64,000 nucleotides of DNA from Patiria miniata (lineage: Eukaryota; Echinodermata; Asteroidea; Valvatida; Asterinidae): contig NW_024037059.1 in the NCBI RefSeq assembly GCF_015706575.1, positions 40,151,058 through 40,215,057 of the forward strand, given 5' to 3'. Position numbers and translations under genes: made by a program. The notes under the pieces were generated by a model. The model was not told the origin of the DNA. It worked only from the letters and a program-made list of their open reading frames with translations, and ran no database searches. The number at the start of each line of letters is the position of its first letter. Positions within the stretch are counted from its first letter, which is position 1. Of the stretch, positions 49,370-61,400 are shown one piece after another.

Positions 49370-51000
49370 TTCTCCTTTTAGCTTAGTGTCGTCAAACAGC
49401 CCGAATTACTGAGATTTTACTTTCTGCTCTTAAAATACACATAATTTATTGAAAATTACTATAGGTCATGATTTATAAAACCATCAACTTCAGGTACTCA
49501 GAACAATGGACAAGGTTATACCTTGTTTAAATCAATAAAAAATAATTATGAAGAAGTAGCATAATAAAAATCGAATTTATACGTAATAAATTTGGATGAG
49601 GTATTTTAGGGCCAAAATTCATAATTTGCTTTGTCGTAAGAATATGTCTTGTATATACTCACTCAAAGGTCTCAATAAATATAATGCCGTGAGTATCGAT
49701 GTTAAGATGTACTTGCCTGTCTGTGGAAGAAGAGCAAACCGAAGCCCTGCCGCGCAACACAGTAAGCCGAAGTAAAATATAAACTCTTTTGGAATATATA
49801 ATGTCAGACGAAAAAAATAACTGGAGTCGACTTAATAGATGTTTACAAGGAAATTGAACAAATTTAGCCCGATGTGCGTCAATTGTCATGTGCCCGATGT
49901 GAAGAGGTTTCATAGGTCAAGGGTTCAGCTGGTACCCGTTATACGAGCCAACGGTGGACGATACAGTTACAAAGGGTGGCGAACCAGTCGAGAAAAAAGT
50001 TGTAAATTTGCCAACCAAACACTAATTTGGTTCAAGGGTATAAAGTTCGGGGCGAGGCAAGCGCAAGGTCCATGGAGATTAACACGCACAATTTGGGCAC
50101 AAGAAAGTAATTGAAAATGTAGGTAGGAAATATAACACTATAGAACGAATATGACCTGGATTGTGAAACTGTCGAGTTTTAAATTGAAACAAATTGATGC
50201 AATGACTAGTTCAAAACAAATAACCGAACTTGCAAAACTACAAGCCAAGGTGTCCCAACGAAACCAATTCTACGGGGAAAAAAATACACACAGGCCGATC
50301 AGAATAAGTCCGCCAATTGACTTGTTAAAAAATACCACCAGTTTATTGACAAAATTACAAGAAACAATGAAAAATGTATTGGGGTCAAAACGTATACGGG
50401 AGGATTTTGTTTGACAATAAACATGGAGTGTATACATTTTTAAATCATAAATATGTCCTCACTTCACAATGCTTTTCACTCACTGAATAATACAATTGAT
50501 TATTGTTTTTCATTGATTGCATTCGAAAAGCCAAGAAATAAAATTGTGTGCAAAATAATGAAAGCGTAAGTCTATTTCAGTTTCTGGTTTTGGCATTCGG
50601 TTTCGGTAATTATTACACGAAAACCAAGAAATTAATATTGCTATATACAACGGTTCAAGTGGATCTACAAAAATGAAGTCAAAATGGTACAAAAGTTTTA
50701 ATTGCCACAATACCATGCCACATTTTCACATTGCTCTCTCTACATAATCCTTTTAAAATTAAATTTTAAGTATAAAGTGCATTTCTTAAGGTATAATATG
50801 TGATGTTTAAAAGGGACTTTTTGGAAAATCTGTTCCGTGTTCTTGCGCTTAAAGTTATTTGCTTGCATCGAAATTAGTTTACTCGCATCGTTTGGGTTAT
50901 GTTAATAAGTCGTGCTGATTGGTCAGTCCTGATGCGACAAAAGTTCTTGACGCCGTCCTTCCGTGGTTATGATTGGTTGCCGAGCGCGTGACGCGCGCGT
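49370..51000. other. Spacer between LITAF genes 1 and 2
   Basis: It holds the probable non-coding first exon of LITAF gene 1 (minus strand, to the right of 49,663) and an upstream block near 49,905-49,945 that contains TCAGCTGGTACCCG. Open frames at 49,839-50,114 and 50,151-50,414 (plus) are AT-rich and match nothing. The rest is AT-rich. Confidence 0.4.
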
Positions 51001-52613
<1,613 letters not shown>

Positions 52614-53961
52614 TATATCTGTGTCGAGCTGGAAGGAAACAAATCATTACAATACAGTGCTAATAAATAAAGTGAAGCAACATTACAGGTTATGTTTTTC
52701 ATTTTTCTTTTAATTGTCAGGGCTAGAATCTGTCAGGGCCTGAGACGAACAAGATCGGCGTCTCTATGATCTGTTTAGGCCTATTTTGTGCTATTGTGCT
52801 AAAGATAACTTTTGGTACTTGTCAATAGTTGAGCCAATGCTTCGTATTATCTTTTTTCCCTTTTAAATCATTCTGCACTTTAAAAAAATATATGATGAAA
52901 GTATTTACATGCATATATTTCTCCTATAATTCCCCTCTGAAGTCCACAAAATTGAGTGTTTACAACATCACTGATCGTAAACGTAGGATAGGTTCTGTTA
53001 TGAAAACTCAGTTGTTTTTATAATAGGCCCCCTAAACAATGGACGGAAAGTAAGAAAAGATATACTTACTGTACTGGAGCACGTACAGATATATCGACCG
53101 AGCAAATTATATGAGATGCTTGTCGAACAAGCTGGCAATGGAATTGACTGTTTAGCTGTTACTTTGACGAATTTAGTTGAAGCTCACGTCGGCCTACGTC
53201 AATGGAAAAACAATATACAAGGTTCAGTTCAAGTTGACAAGGTCAAGCTGGTACCCGGCTGCGTGACGTCACGCGGCCCAATGACACGCGAATGGTTCAC
53301 TTCGATTCGGACACGGGAACCAACACAGGGCGTGTATAACGATTACTGTTCAAACATTGTTTTGCAAAGGATGGAGAAAAACGCATTAGGCCTGTTAACC
53401 TTTGTCTCTGCGTTAGTTTGTAGATGTTCTACATCGAGAAAAGTAAACACTCACTGTTATTGCGCAAACCTTTGGAGGGCATTGGGGCAGGATTTGTCAC
53501 GACGTGGAAGGGTTTGTCATGACCAAGAGCGCCCTCAAACAAGTTTTTTTTTTTTTTCGTTTTTTTTTCCAGCCTCGGCGCAAGAGATTTCTTTATTGCT
53601 CCTGGTGAATTGTAGTCTTTGGAATATCCCCTTGCACACAGTGTCTATGATACTCGCCCAGAATAGGCAATTAATAATATGCAAAGCAAGGATGCGTCCT
53701 GACATCCAGATTCTGACCATTCAGCGGGCGCCTTCTATCGGGTCTTCGATAACCCGTTGTTGTAAATGTATTACATAAAACATGGCGGCCAAATTGACCA
53801 ATCAACAGCTTAGTACAAATTTCTGATCAAAATGACGTCACAATTTCAAAAGTCGCCTTGCTTGCGCGCAGGCTCGCATAAAATTACATCAGACGGATAT
53901 ATCCGACGTTCGTAGTTGTGGCTATGCACACGTGAATGTTTGATCCTCTGACCAGCTGCAT

Positions 53962-54202
53962 GGGCCCAATTTCACCACGCTGCTAAGCACAAAAATTTGC
54001 TTAGCACAAAAAGTCTGGCTATTATGAAAGCAGGTTACCAGCCCAAACTCCAAGTGATTTTCATGCTAAGCAAACAACAGCTGAATACTTATCACGAGCA
54101 ATGTACATCATGGACTTTTTGACTGGTAACCTGCTTTTATAAGCTAGACCTTTTTGGTGCTTAGCAAATGTATGTGCTTAGCAGCGCCGAGAAATTTGCC
54201 TC
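53962..54202. mobile_element. MITE, CTGCTAAGCACA family, copy 2
   Basis: The best-preserved copy. The core is 53,980-54,184, with CTGCTAAGCACA at one end and TGTGCTTAGCAG at the other. The arms continue inward through TTTGCTTAGCAC, an A-run, and AAAGCAGGTTACCAG, which is mirrored by CTGGTAACCTGCTTT. They also continue outward through GGGCCCAATTTCACCACG, mirrored by CGCCGAGAAATTTGCCTC. The whole is a long imperfect palindrome of about 240 bp with no reading frame. Related copies are at 18,191-18,415 and 42,130-42,240. Confidence 0.85.
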
Positions 54203-55058
54203 AGGTAACTTGTGGATCCCACTCAAAATGCGTCTGCTTAAGAAACGTTAATAACCTAATAGTAACAAAACCATCCCATGTCAACCATCAACTATATATA
54301 ATTGACATATAAATATCTGATTTTTTATTTGTGAGTAACCCTGACTGTCAAGTTGACTAAAAACACTAAGCCCAGAGTTTAAAAATATAATAAAAATAAA
54401 CAAATACAACTAATAGAATATGTCTAATGATAACAAAAAATACAGCAAATGGATATTCGATCCTATTTTAAAAGACTACAACTAATTTTTTTCTTCAAAG
54501 AATGCAAAATAAAGATAAAATAAAGCACTTTAATTATAATATATCTCTCTTCAATAGCGCGGTAGTTGCAGGTACAGTAAATCGGTACAATAACACCGGT
54601 CTTGGCCAGTATGCTACTTTTGTTTTTGATTATGGTAATAAATTCCGCTCTGGAACTTGCCCATGGTGATTTCCGTAATAATTGAATAGAACCACATACG
54701 GTAGCAGCACCACGCAAAACACCATATGTTGAATTGCAATATGCTGCTGGTCGGGAATACGTACACATACGGAATTATATGCCGGATGATAATTATGATC
54801 ATTATCTTCAAGCAGACTTGAATCCTCGATCCTGATTGGTCGATCAATGGCAACAAGCCGTGCTACATATAACCATACCGCACGGCCACGGTCCATACCA
54901 CTCAGCTATTGCGCTATTCTAAGCCTTCGTGACGCGATTAGTGCTGCACAATTCACTGTGAAAAAAGTTGTGTTCAAAAGTTGTGCGTGGGTTACAGCGT
55001 GCGTGTTCCAACTTTACTGTGCGTCAAGTTTGCTTGAAGATAAATTCTTATATCGTCC

Positions 55059-55225
55059 CCTAGCCATACCGACTAGTCTTCCCCATTTTTCTTTTAAAAA
55101 AATATCCCCCTAACCATGCTGGTTATTCTTCCCCAATTTTTTCCTTTTTCTTTTTAAAAAATATCCTCCTAGCCATGCCGGCTAGTCTTCCCCAATTTCC
55201 TTTAAAAAAATATATATATATCCTC
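55059..55225. repeat. Three-copy tandem repeat, unit about 50-60 bp
   Basis: Each copy starts with a variant of CCTAGCCATGCCGGCTAGTC, then TTCCCCAATTT, a T/C-rich stretch and AAAAAAATATCC. Copies begin at about 55,059, 55,109 and 55,168. The GCCATGCCGGC core is itself a small inverted repeat with CTAG flanks. Confidence 0.8.
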
Positions 55226-55228
55226 CGC

Positions 55229-55303
55229 AATGTAGTGCGTTTGTGTCCCACATACCACTCGGCCTCCGGCCTCGTGGTATGTGGGACACAGACGCACTAC
55301 ATT
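55229..55303. repeat. Near-perfect 75-nt hairpin
   Basis: Arms at 55,229-55,258 and 55,274-55,303 are complementary at 29 of 30 positions; the one exception is a G:U-type wobble in plus-strand RNA. The 15-base centre contains GGCC-TCC-GGCC, which can extend the stem. It begins four bases after the 55,059-55,225 tandem repeat. The size and stem length resemble a miRNA precursor, but such perfect arms are also typical of young fold-back elements. I do not recognise a known miRNA in it. Confidence 0.8.
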
Positions 55304-55791
55304 ATTCCGTGTTCCACTCGCGCTCGCAAGATAACTAATATAATCAGACATTGAAAATTACAGATAACAATTTCAGTACGTCACTGCCTATACATTTCCT
55401 AAAGGTCAAACAATATCGTGAAGGCTAGGCTTAGTTTGCGACGTGGGATAGCCTATCACTCCATGGCAATAAATTAATTTCTAATTCTGTTTATGCAAAG
55501 TACATGTACAGCGTACAACTACAAAACTGCATTCACAACAGTGCACGCGCAAACAATGGGTTCTAGAGGCTAGCTTGACACTTTAATACCCTAAGCTTGT
55601 CAGGATTTTGTTTAGAGGTTCAAGTTTATTTCGTACATTTATTAAAACAGTATAGGCCTACTAGATACAACTAAACATTATTAATAGTAATAGTATAGCA
55701 ATGTCAGTCAATAAGCCGAAGCTTGTACTGGGCCTTACAAGGGGTTGATGCTTTTTTTAATATTTTAATTCCCAAAATTAAGAAAAATCCA

Positions 55792-57203
55792 CTACATCCG
55801 CCTGTACGTTCCGATAGAGAAGTGACAGTTGGGACAGGTATGGACGGCGTCCTTACATCCATCCATGCAGAAGGGGAACAGGCAACAGCACAGCCAGAAA
55901 CTGGCGTAAGGAAAACACAAACACACACACACAAATTAATATCCTTATCAAGTCGGAAGCAGTGTTAGAGCAAAACCAAACTCGATTACAGTGCTATCAC
56001 AGTGGTATCCTGTTTGAATTGAGTAAAGAAAATGCGAATGGGAACGAGGATTGATAGTTCAAATGGCAGCCGTGCAGACTGTCTCGGGAAAAAAAGTAGT
56101 AGATGTTAACATATAGAAAATGGTATAACGAAATCAATAAAATCAAATCTGGCCAGCATATTTGAATAATTTATAGACCTTTTGCTTTTGCATAGCGACC
56201 ATCTTAGAGGGCAATGGCTTTTGTTTTGCTGTGATATGCATGAGTGAACATGTTGTTCATTCATTAATTCATAATGTCTATTTTGATACTCTTCGAATAC
56301 CTACCCAACGAATAACAACACAATGGACAAGACCCAGGTCAGGGTACCAGCGACGTACATCACTTGGGTTGTCACATGCTGGTTGCACTGGGGGCAGGTT
56401 ACCATGACGGGAAACGCGCTAAGGACTAAGACAACAGATTGGAAGGGTCGCTTTTTTCATGTTTCCACTTAAAAAATCGGCAAAATTTGAGAGGAGCAGT
56501 TAGTTTTGTCGAAGATTTTTAAATGGTGAGCAGCCGTAATGGCAGATAAGGGTAGAGTATAAATGATAGCAGAAATTGATGAAAGATAAAAACTTGTACA
56601 TGGTTTCGTATCATTTTCTAATCATCAGATTCAGATGGAATTAAGAAAGACAGAAGGCACAGTTATCGACAAAAGTCTACAACAAATGAGTAAAGATGAG
56701 TTGAGCTGAATCACAAATTGCAAGAAACCACGAGCCATTATATGTTTTTTTATATCCTATACTACCACAGTCCTGTGGATGCAATTGCACTTACTCATGG
56801 GAGTTGCAATGATAGTGGCCTGTCCAGCCTGGTAGCTGACCGCGGTAACAGGAGCGGCAGGCCCGGGCATGGGAGCAGGGCCAGGCATGGGAGCAGGGCC
56901 AGGCATCATGTACGGCTGGTGGCCGGCCGGCGGTACGCCTCCGGCTGGCTTATCCTGAAATACCTCGCCGTACTGCGGTGGGCCGTCCGGCGGGTACGGT
57001 GGGCCGGCCGGTGGGTACGGGAGGCCGGCCCCGTCGGGTGGGGCGGCGGGACCCGTGGCGGGTAGGGCGGCAGGACCCGTGGTGGGTAGGGCCGTGGGAC
57101 CCGTGGCGGGTAGGACCGTGGGACCCGTGGCGCTGTAGTTGGGCGGAGTCTGTTGCTGGGGGTTTGGGTTCAGGGGTTCGGTAGGGTCTGAGGTGTCGGC
57201 CAT
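55792..57203 (-). CDS. LITAF: LITAF-domain protein 3 (212 aa, long Pro-rich N-terminus, three exons)
   Basis: Third LITAF paralogue. Exons on the minus strand: 57,203-56,795, 56,425-56,305, 55,900-55,792, with the same phase 1 and phase 2 introns. Exon 1 encodes a much longer N-terminus than its neighbours, about 136 residues. It has repeated TGPTALPATGPAALP-like units, PPYPP repeats, a PPQY motif and tandem MPGPAP units. The LITAF domain follows: MVTCPQCNQHVTTQVMYV, the hydrophobic TLTWVLSIVLLFVGFWLCCC segment, LFPFCMDGCKDAVHTCPNC and IGTYRRM. Both CxxC knuckles are present. The exon 2 acceptor was chosen as GTCTTAG|TCC because only it keeps frame. A 5'-UTR acceptor lies just upstream (near 57,240) and a UTR donor near 57,771-57,776, so the promoter is probably beyond 57,800. 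Confidence 0.92.
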
Positions 57204-58463
57204 GGCTGGTCCACCGTTGTGCTTCCTTTTGTTAATACTGAAAATATTTTAAGGTTGATTTGAAGGTCGCGGTTACATCATGTGGCAAGAAACCTCTTGT
57301 GAACATTAGTTTTAATGAGATTTGAGTGTGTGTAATCTCCATCATTTTAAGGTTATAACGACTGTCAAGTGACAAGAACTATCCAGCTTACACCAATACT
57401 AAACTATTTTCAGCACAACAGATTGTGGCAGTGGAAGCTTGGAATTCCTCATCATGCTGTTCGCGAGGTAAACAAAAGCATATACATGCATTGCAGCCAA
57501 ACTATACAATGTCATCACAAATCTCATTATAAATTATGCTTATGAGCATCGTTACGTTTACACATTCACGTAATTTACCCGCACAAAAAACCAAAACGTT
57601 TATCTTTCAAAGTAATAAATGTTAATTTAATTAGTCGCCGCTGGCTAAAACTTAGCCCTCCCCAAAAAAAAAATCCCCAAAAGATGCATTTCAAAATGAA
57701 ATTTCCCCATTAAATTACAAAATACATGTCATTGTTCAACAGGTTTTATGCAGTGAGATGAAGCTTAACTTACCGTGGGCAGCGCAGTGAAGACTGATTA
57801 CAATATAATGCGATAGCTGTGCACGGACTCTGTTGTGGTATCGTGTCAACATACATCCATCACCACACTCTAGTAGTTACCAATACGCGATGCAGTCTCA
57901 GTGTTTGTAAAGTTCGAAGTCCCTTTTAATAATTATTTTTTCAATTGTCAACAAAAAAATAGGGTTTCAGTTTTGGTACTTTATCCCGACATAGCGTAAT
58001 GCCGACACACCCAAGTTATTTGTTTTCCGTGAAAAATTAATATGGGAAAAGAACCACTTGATAAAATAATCTCATGTTTTAACGACGAGAATATACAAAC
58101 TCTGAACGAAATAGCGTATTATAAAGTTAAAAAGAATTAGAAAAATACAACTCAGATTTCTGCCAGCAACTAAAAAAGGAAACAAAAATAGTGAAATACC
58201 TTAAAAATGCAAGAGATGGAATTTAATATCAAATGAGACATTTATTTCCAAGTTTTCAATTAAGGTGAAATGGGATCTACAGAATTATTATTGAAAATTT
58301 GCAACTAATCAAGAAGAGTATATCGAAGGAATATCGACCATCAACGTATTGTAAACAATTCACACATAGCTAGCTCTGCGTGTGATGCGTGTGATGTAGT
58401 ATGCTATTTACAAGGCCCCAATATGAAAAGAACCAGTTATGGACAATTTTAATCCAACTGGTG
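57204..58463. other. Spacer between LITAF gene 3 and the CCP gene
   Basis: Holds the likely 5' non-coding exon and promoter of LITAF gene 3 (about 57,777-57,900) and the 3' UTR of the CCP gene, whose minus-strand AATAAA is at 58,241-58,246. No other gene is seen. Confidence 0.5.
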
Positions 58464-61400
58464 CTAGACGAAATCCTCTACATAAGCCTTCGAAGCTTTT
58501 GAAACGGGCAGGGAGCTCTCTTCACTCCAAGCTGTTTTGACTGTGCCGCTTCTCCCTCTTCTAGCACTGTTAGTCTTCGATTTTATCCTCGAAGATGCAA
58601 CACTGCTCCCATCATTTGAAAGATGAGATCGAGAGAACCTAACTTCAGGCAGAGCGCCCCCTGTTGGCGGCCTGACGGAACGAGACACAGCGCCCTCTGT
58701 TTGCAAGACAGTTCTTGCAGATTGGTGGTCCTCTTGTGATTGGGGATTCTTCATGACGTCAGCACTGAGCTGTGACATCATTTCGTCGGTCTCCATTGGG
58801 TGGATCTTTTTCCCAGAGCTGGGAGAACAAAAAAAGAAGTTACAATTTTGTAACTCCACACTGTTCACAGCAACAAAATCGTAGAAAGATTTAGCATTTG
58901 TAAAAACTTGTACAGCAAAGATTGCACTGTGTATATTAACACAGCCTCATTCATATTATCATTTAAAGCAGTAATCACATGCAGTGATTTTTACAAAGTC
59001 CTATTTAAATAAGGACTTCGTTACTGCGACCTCTTTTGTTAAATATGTTGTTTTAATTGTGGAAATTTAGGCTGGTTGTGAAACTTAAACTTTACCGTTT
59101 GTTCTTGCACACGAAGACAAGATAGACGACGCTCGCAAAGAGGATGAGAAAAGTTGGCAAACAGATGACAATGATGAGCACTGGAAGAAAAGTAAAAAAG
59201 TCATCAGCTGTCGTAAATTTTCGAACCTCAAAGAAAGACATTGTAAGAGATAGGTTATTTAGCAGCGAATCTTAGCAGTTTAGGAAATTAACTGACGACT
59301 ACTTACTAAAAGTCTCGAAATCTGTCAACGGGGCTGATGTAGGTTTCTTATCAGCTTCTGTTGTTGATAAGGAAGTGGATGAGCTGAAGTAGGTCACGGT
59401 TGAAGAGGTCACACGCGGTGTCGTCTGGCTTTTAGTTGAATCGACAAGTGCAGTGGTTGATGCGATGTCGGTTGAGTCAGGAGTTGACGGGTTTTCCGAG
59501 TTGGTTGAACTCGTACTCCCATGTGTTAGAACTTGTTGATTGTCCGTTGGAGATGTGTGGATGAAAGTTAGTGGAGTCGCGCGGATAGAGGATTGGGGTT
59601 GCGTTGTTTGTGGACTTGTGGCTACAGTCGTCATCTCAGATGTTGTGGACTCGACTGTAGTTGACTCGTCTGTAGTCGATTCAAAAGTAGTTGATTCGGC
59701 TGTAGTTGTAAAATCGGTTGTTGAGGAATTGGTGGTTGTGGAATGGGCTGTTGTTGATTCGGCGGTTGTGGAATGGGCTGTTGTAGAATCGGCTGTTGTT
59801 GATTCGGCTGTTGTAGAATCGGCTGTTGTTGATTCGGCTTTTGTAGAATCGGCTGTTGTTGATTTGGCTGTTGTGGAATCAGCTATTGTGGAATCGACTG
59901 TTGTGGAATCGACTGTTGTTGAATCGGCGGTTGTGGAATGGGATGTTGTAGAATCGGCTGTTGTTGATTCGGCTGTTGTAGAATCGGCTGTTGTTGATTT
60001 GGCTGTTGTGGAATCAGCTGTTGTGGAATCGACTGTTGTGGAATCGGCTGTTGTGGAATCGACTGTTGTGGAATCGACTGTTGTTGAATCAGCGGTTGTG
60101 GACTCAGCCGTTGTGGATTCTTCTGTTGTGGACACAAAAGATGTCGTTGTTGACTTCGACACAGTGGCCTGCGATAATGTCGTAGGGTCACCCCCAGCTG
60201 CTGTCCACATGATCTGGGTTGTTGTATCACCCATCGTTGAGGGCAACAGAAAAGACTCTGTGGTGGCCAACACTGACAAGACAAAAACGCAGATCAATTA
60301 TGCCATTCATTTGAACAGTTTTAACTTACCGCTTGACCAAAACCTATGAATCTGTTTTGCAACCTTTACAGCTAGGGCGCTTTTGAAGGACAAGCGATGT
60401 CGAATTGCTGAATGGCGAATCTTTGGTCTGAAGAATTTTTACAAAATCGATTTTCTTTTGTTTCTCCGAGGTTTACAACTTGATTTTCTTCTCCACTTAC
60501 TTTTGCAGGTGGAATTGACTGAACTCCACGAGCCATTGCTCAGACAAAATATCACATCCTCGCCTTCTACCTCATAACCTTCCGCGCAAGACAAAATGGC
60601 GGCTCCCTGGTACTCATACGAGACGACCGTGGTATTACCATTAAGAATGGTCGGTGGTTCCCCGCACGAGATAACTGGGGGAAAATACAATAACAGACAT
60701 TAGTTAATGATCCATGTTTGTTTTTCAGATATCACGTCTTTCATGGAACATTGGGATTTGGGTGTTAATTTCAACGACAAAACTGAGAGGTTCATTACTC
60801 GATCTCTGTTAATTCAGTTACTTGATTTCATTGTTCCGACCGTTTATATGATTTACGTACTATTGCAGGTGAAATTAGTTGAGCTCCATAACGCGTTGCT
60901 CAAGCAAAAGATCGTGTCCATGCCTTCCATTTCATATCCATTCGCACAGGACAAAATGGCGGCACCCTGGTACTCATACGAAACGACGGTGACGTTTCCA
61001 TTAGGTATGGCGGGTGGTCCACTACAATTGACGACTGGAAAGTAAAAAGAAAGTCAACAGACAATAAGAACTGTGACCTCTCAGTGATTGATGATGATGT
61101 ATGATTGCCAAGTTGAGTTTTTGCAAGTGATTTGTTTAAGATATCCCCAACTGTACAGTACTAATGACTATTTGGATTTAAGCATAAGTTTAAGGTGGAC
61201 CCAAAATAGCCGACAAAAACTTGGGCAAAAGTGGATCATGGAGCATGAAACAAAGATCTTTGTTTAAAACAATTGTTCAGCAAGGCTTTGACTTACTGTT
61301 ACATGTGAAGTTGGTTGAACTCCAAGTGGAGTTGCTAAGACATGAGATATTACTTTCGCCTTCCATTTCATATCCCTCCGCGCAGGAGAAAATAGCGACG

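Larger units (their letters stand above)
52614..55791. other. Spacer between LITAF genes 2 and 3
   Basis: Contains the probable 5' non-coding exon of LITAF gene 2 (right of 53,070) and a CpG-richer upstream block at 53,200-53,290 with TGACGTCA-type and CTGGTACCCG words. A 220-codon plus-strand frame at 53,116-53,778 crosses this promoter-like DNA and poly-T and is not convincing. To the right lie a MITE, a short tandem repeat, a hairpin and AT-rich DNA. Minus-strand polyadenylation signals for LITAF gene 3 lie at 55,625-55,630 and about 55,638. Confidence 0.5.

Noticed and set aside
50151-50414. An 87-codon plus-strand frame, Lys/Thr-rich
   Set aside because: AT-rich spacer between LITAF genes; no domain or context.
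53116-53778. A 220-codon plus-strand open frame
   Set aside because: It crosses promoter-like CpG DNA and a poly-T stretch, has no domain and no coding-like composition.
59540-60349. A 269-codon plus-strand frame rich in VVESAVV
   Set aside because: It is the complement of the 15-bp stalk repeat in the CCP gene; the minus-strand exon has proper splice sites and fits the protein.
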